This document shows, in pieces, positions 22,770 through 22,861 of a stretch of 22,861 bases of DNA (position 1 is its first letter; each line of letters begins with the position of its first letter). Both the position numbers and the translations under genes were made by a program. The DNA is from Chlorobium sp. (GTDB lineage: Bacteria; Bacteroidota; Chlorobiia; Chlorobiales; Chlorobiaceae): the NCBI GenBank assembly GCA_028280025.1, contig JANQMO010000032.1, positions 1 to 22,861 on the forward strand. The letters run 5' to 3'. The notes under the pieces are model-generated. The model had not been told where the DNA came from. It was given only the letters and a program-made list of their open reading frames with translations, and made no database searches.

Positions 22770-22861
22770 ACTGTCCGGTTAAAATAGGGCGAGTTGAGGC
22801 ACTGGCTCCCTCGCCTTTTTGATGGAACGCTCGTTGAACGACAAAATATCGATGAGCAGTC
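22770..22861 (-). mobile_element. End of a probable IS4-family insertion sequence (partial)
   Basis: ACTGTCCGGTTAAAATAGGG at 22770-22789 looks like a terminal inverted repeat of IS4-type elements (a 'TTTAACCGGACA' end read on the other strand). A minus-strand frame ending just inside it supports this. The other end lies outside the window, so family and completeness are unproven. Confidence 0.45.
22779..22861 (-). CDS. Transposase C-terminus (partial at window end)
   Basis: The last 26 codons plus TAA of a minus-strand frame (ending KKAREPVPQLALF) run off the window edge. The stop lies inside the presumed inverted repeat and the protein ends in a QLxLF-like tail. Both fit the C-terminus of IS4-family transposases as I recall them. 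With so few residues no catalytic motif can be seen. Confidence 0.42.
   Translation of the reverse strand, partial: LLIDILSFNERSIKKAREPVPQLALF

Noticed and set aside
1..22861. tRNA, rRNA and CRISPR arrays
   Set aside because: None was recognised by eye on either strand; a tRNA search program would be the decisive check.

Overview
The window reads as chromosome of a green sulfur bacterium (Chlorobiaceae; Chlorobium or Prosthecochloris type). The main pointer is a homologue of the reaction-centre monoheme cytochrome PscC (three membrane helices plus a C-terminal CxxCH domain). It sits next to carbon-fixation genes of such organisms: pyruvate:ferredoxin oxidoreductase and PEP carboxylase. The genus cannot be fixed from the sequence alone.

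Layout. (1) 1-1747: the C-terminal half of nifJ (+), ending at a strong terminator. (2) 1805-2092: a gene-free patch of short tandem 'phrase' repeats and a palindrome. (3) 2093-11826: a nine-gene block, all on the minus strand. In transcription order it holds a protein-lysine-type methyltransferase, an unrecognised protein (possibly DUF4905), a XerC/D recombinase, a ribosome hibernation factor, HPr kinase/phosphorylase, a peptide-binding lipoprotein, a DppB-type permease, RuvB and a TPR lipoprotein. Several junctions overlap or touch. A (GGTAATA)8 array interrupts the block between the binding protein and the permease. (4) 12049-13172: queF (+) and pscC (-) converge on one hairpin terminator. 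(5) 13398-17803: ppc and a ComM/YifB AAA protein (+). (6) 17804-22861: an accessory region. It has another repeat patch, a HigB/HigA-like toxin-antitoxin pair, the 3' remnant of a DNA methyltransferase, a three-gene peptide-modification cluster, and the end of a probable IS4-family element.

The most interesting part is the cluster at 19242-22691. It encodes (a) a 602-residue protein with the ATP-grasp module of cyanophycin synthetase and what looks like a decayed Mur-ligase domain, (b) a 72-residue peptide, and (c) a radical SAM/SPASM enzyme with a C-terminal PqqD-like (RRE-like) domain. The C-terminal half of the peptide is seven consecutive pentapeptides of form x-x-G-(G/A)-K, with lysine exactly every fifth residue from 41 to 71. 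The arrangement fits a RiPP pathway in which a repetitive lysine-rich core is modified by a radical enzyme and an ATP-dependent amide ligase. It resembles, without clearly matching, microviridin-type, 'grasp-with-spasm' and GRRM (Gly-rich repeat) systems. The chemistry is not deducible from the sequence.

The first ~500 bases of the ATP-grasp gene are strikingly AT-rich, and the change in composition falls where recognisable CphA homology begins. Together with the neighbouring toxin-antitoxin pair, methyltransferase fragment and IS end, this suggests horizontal acquisition and gene assembly by fusion.
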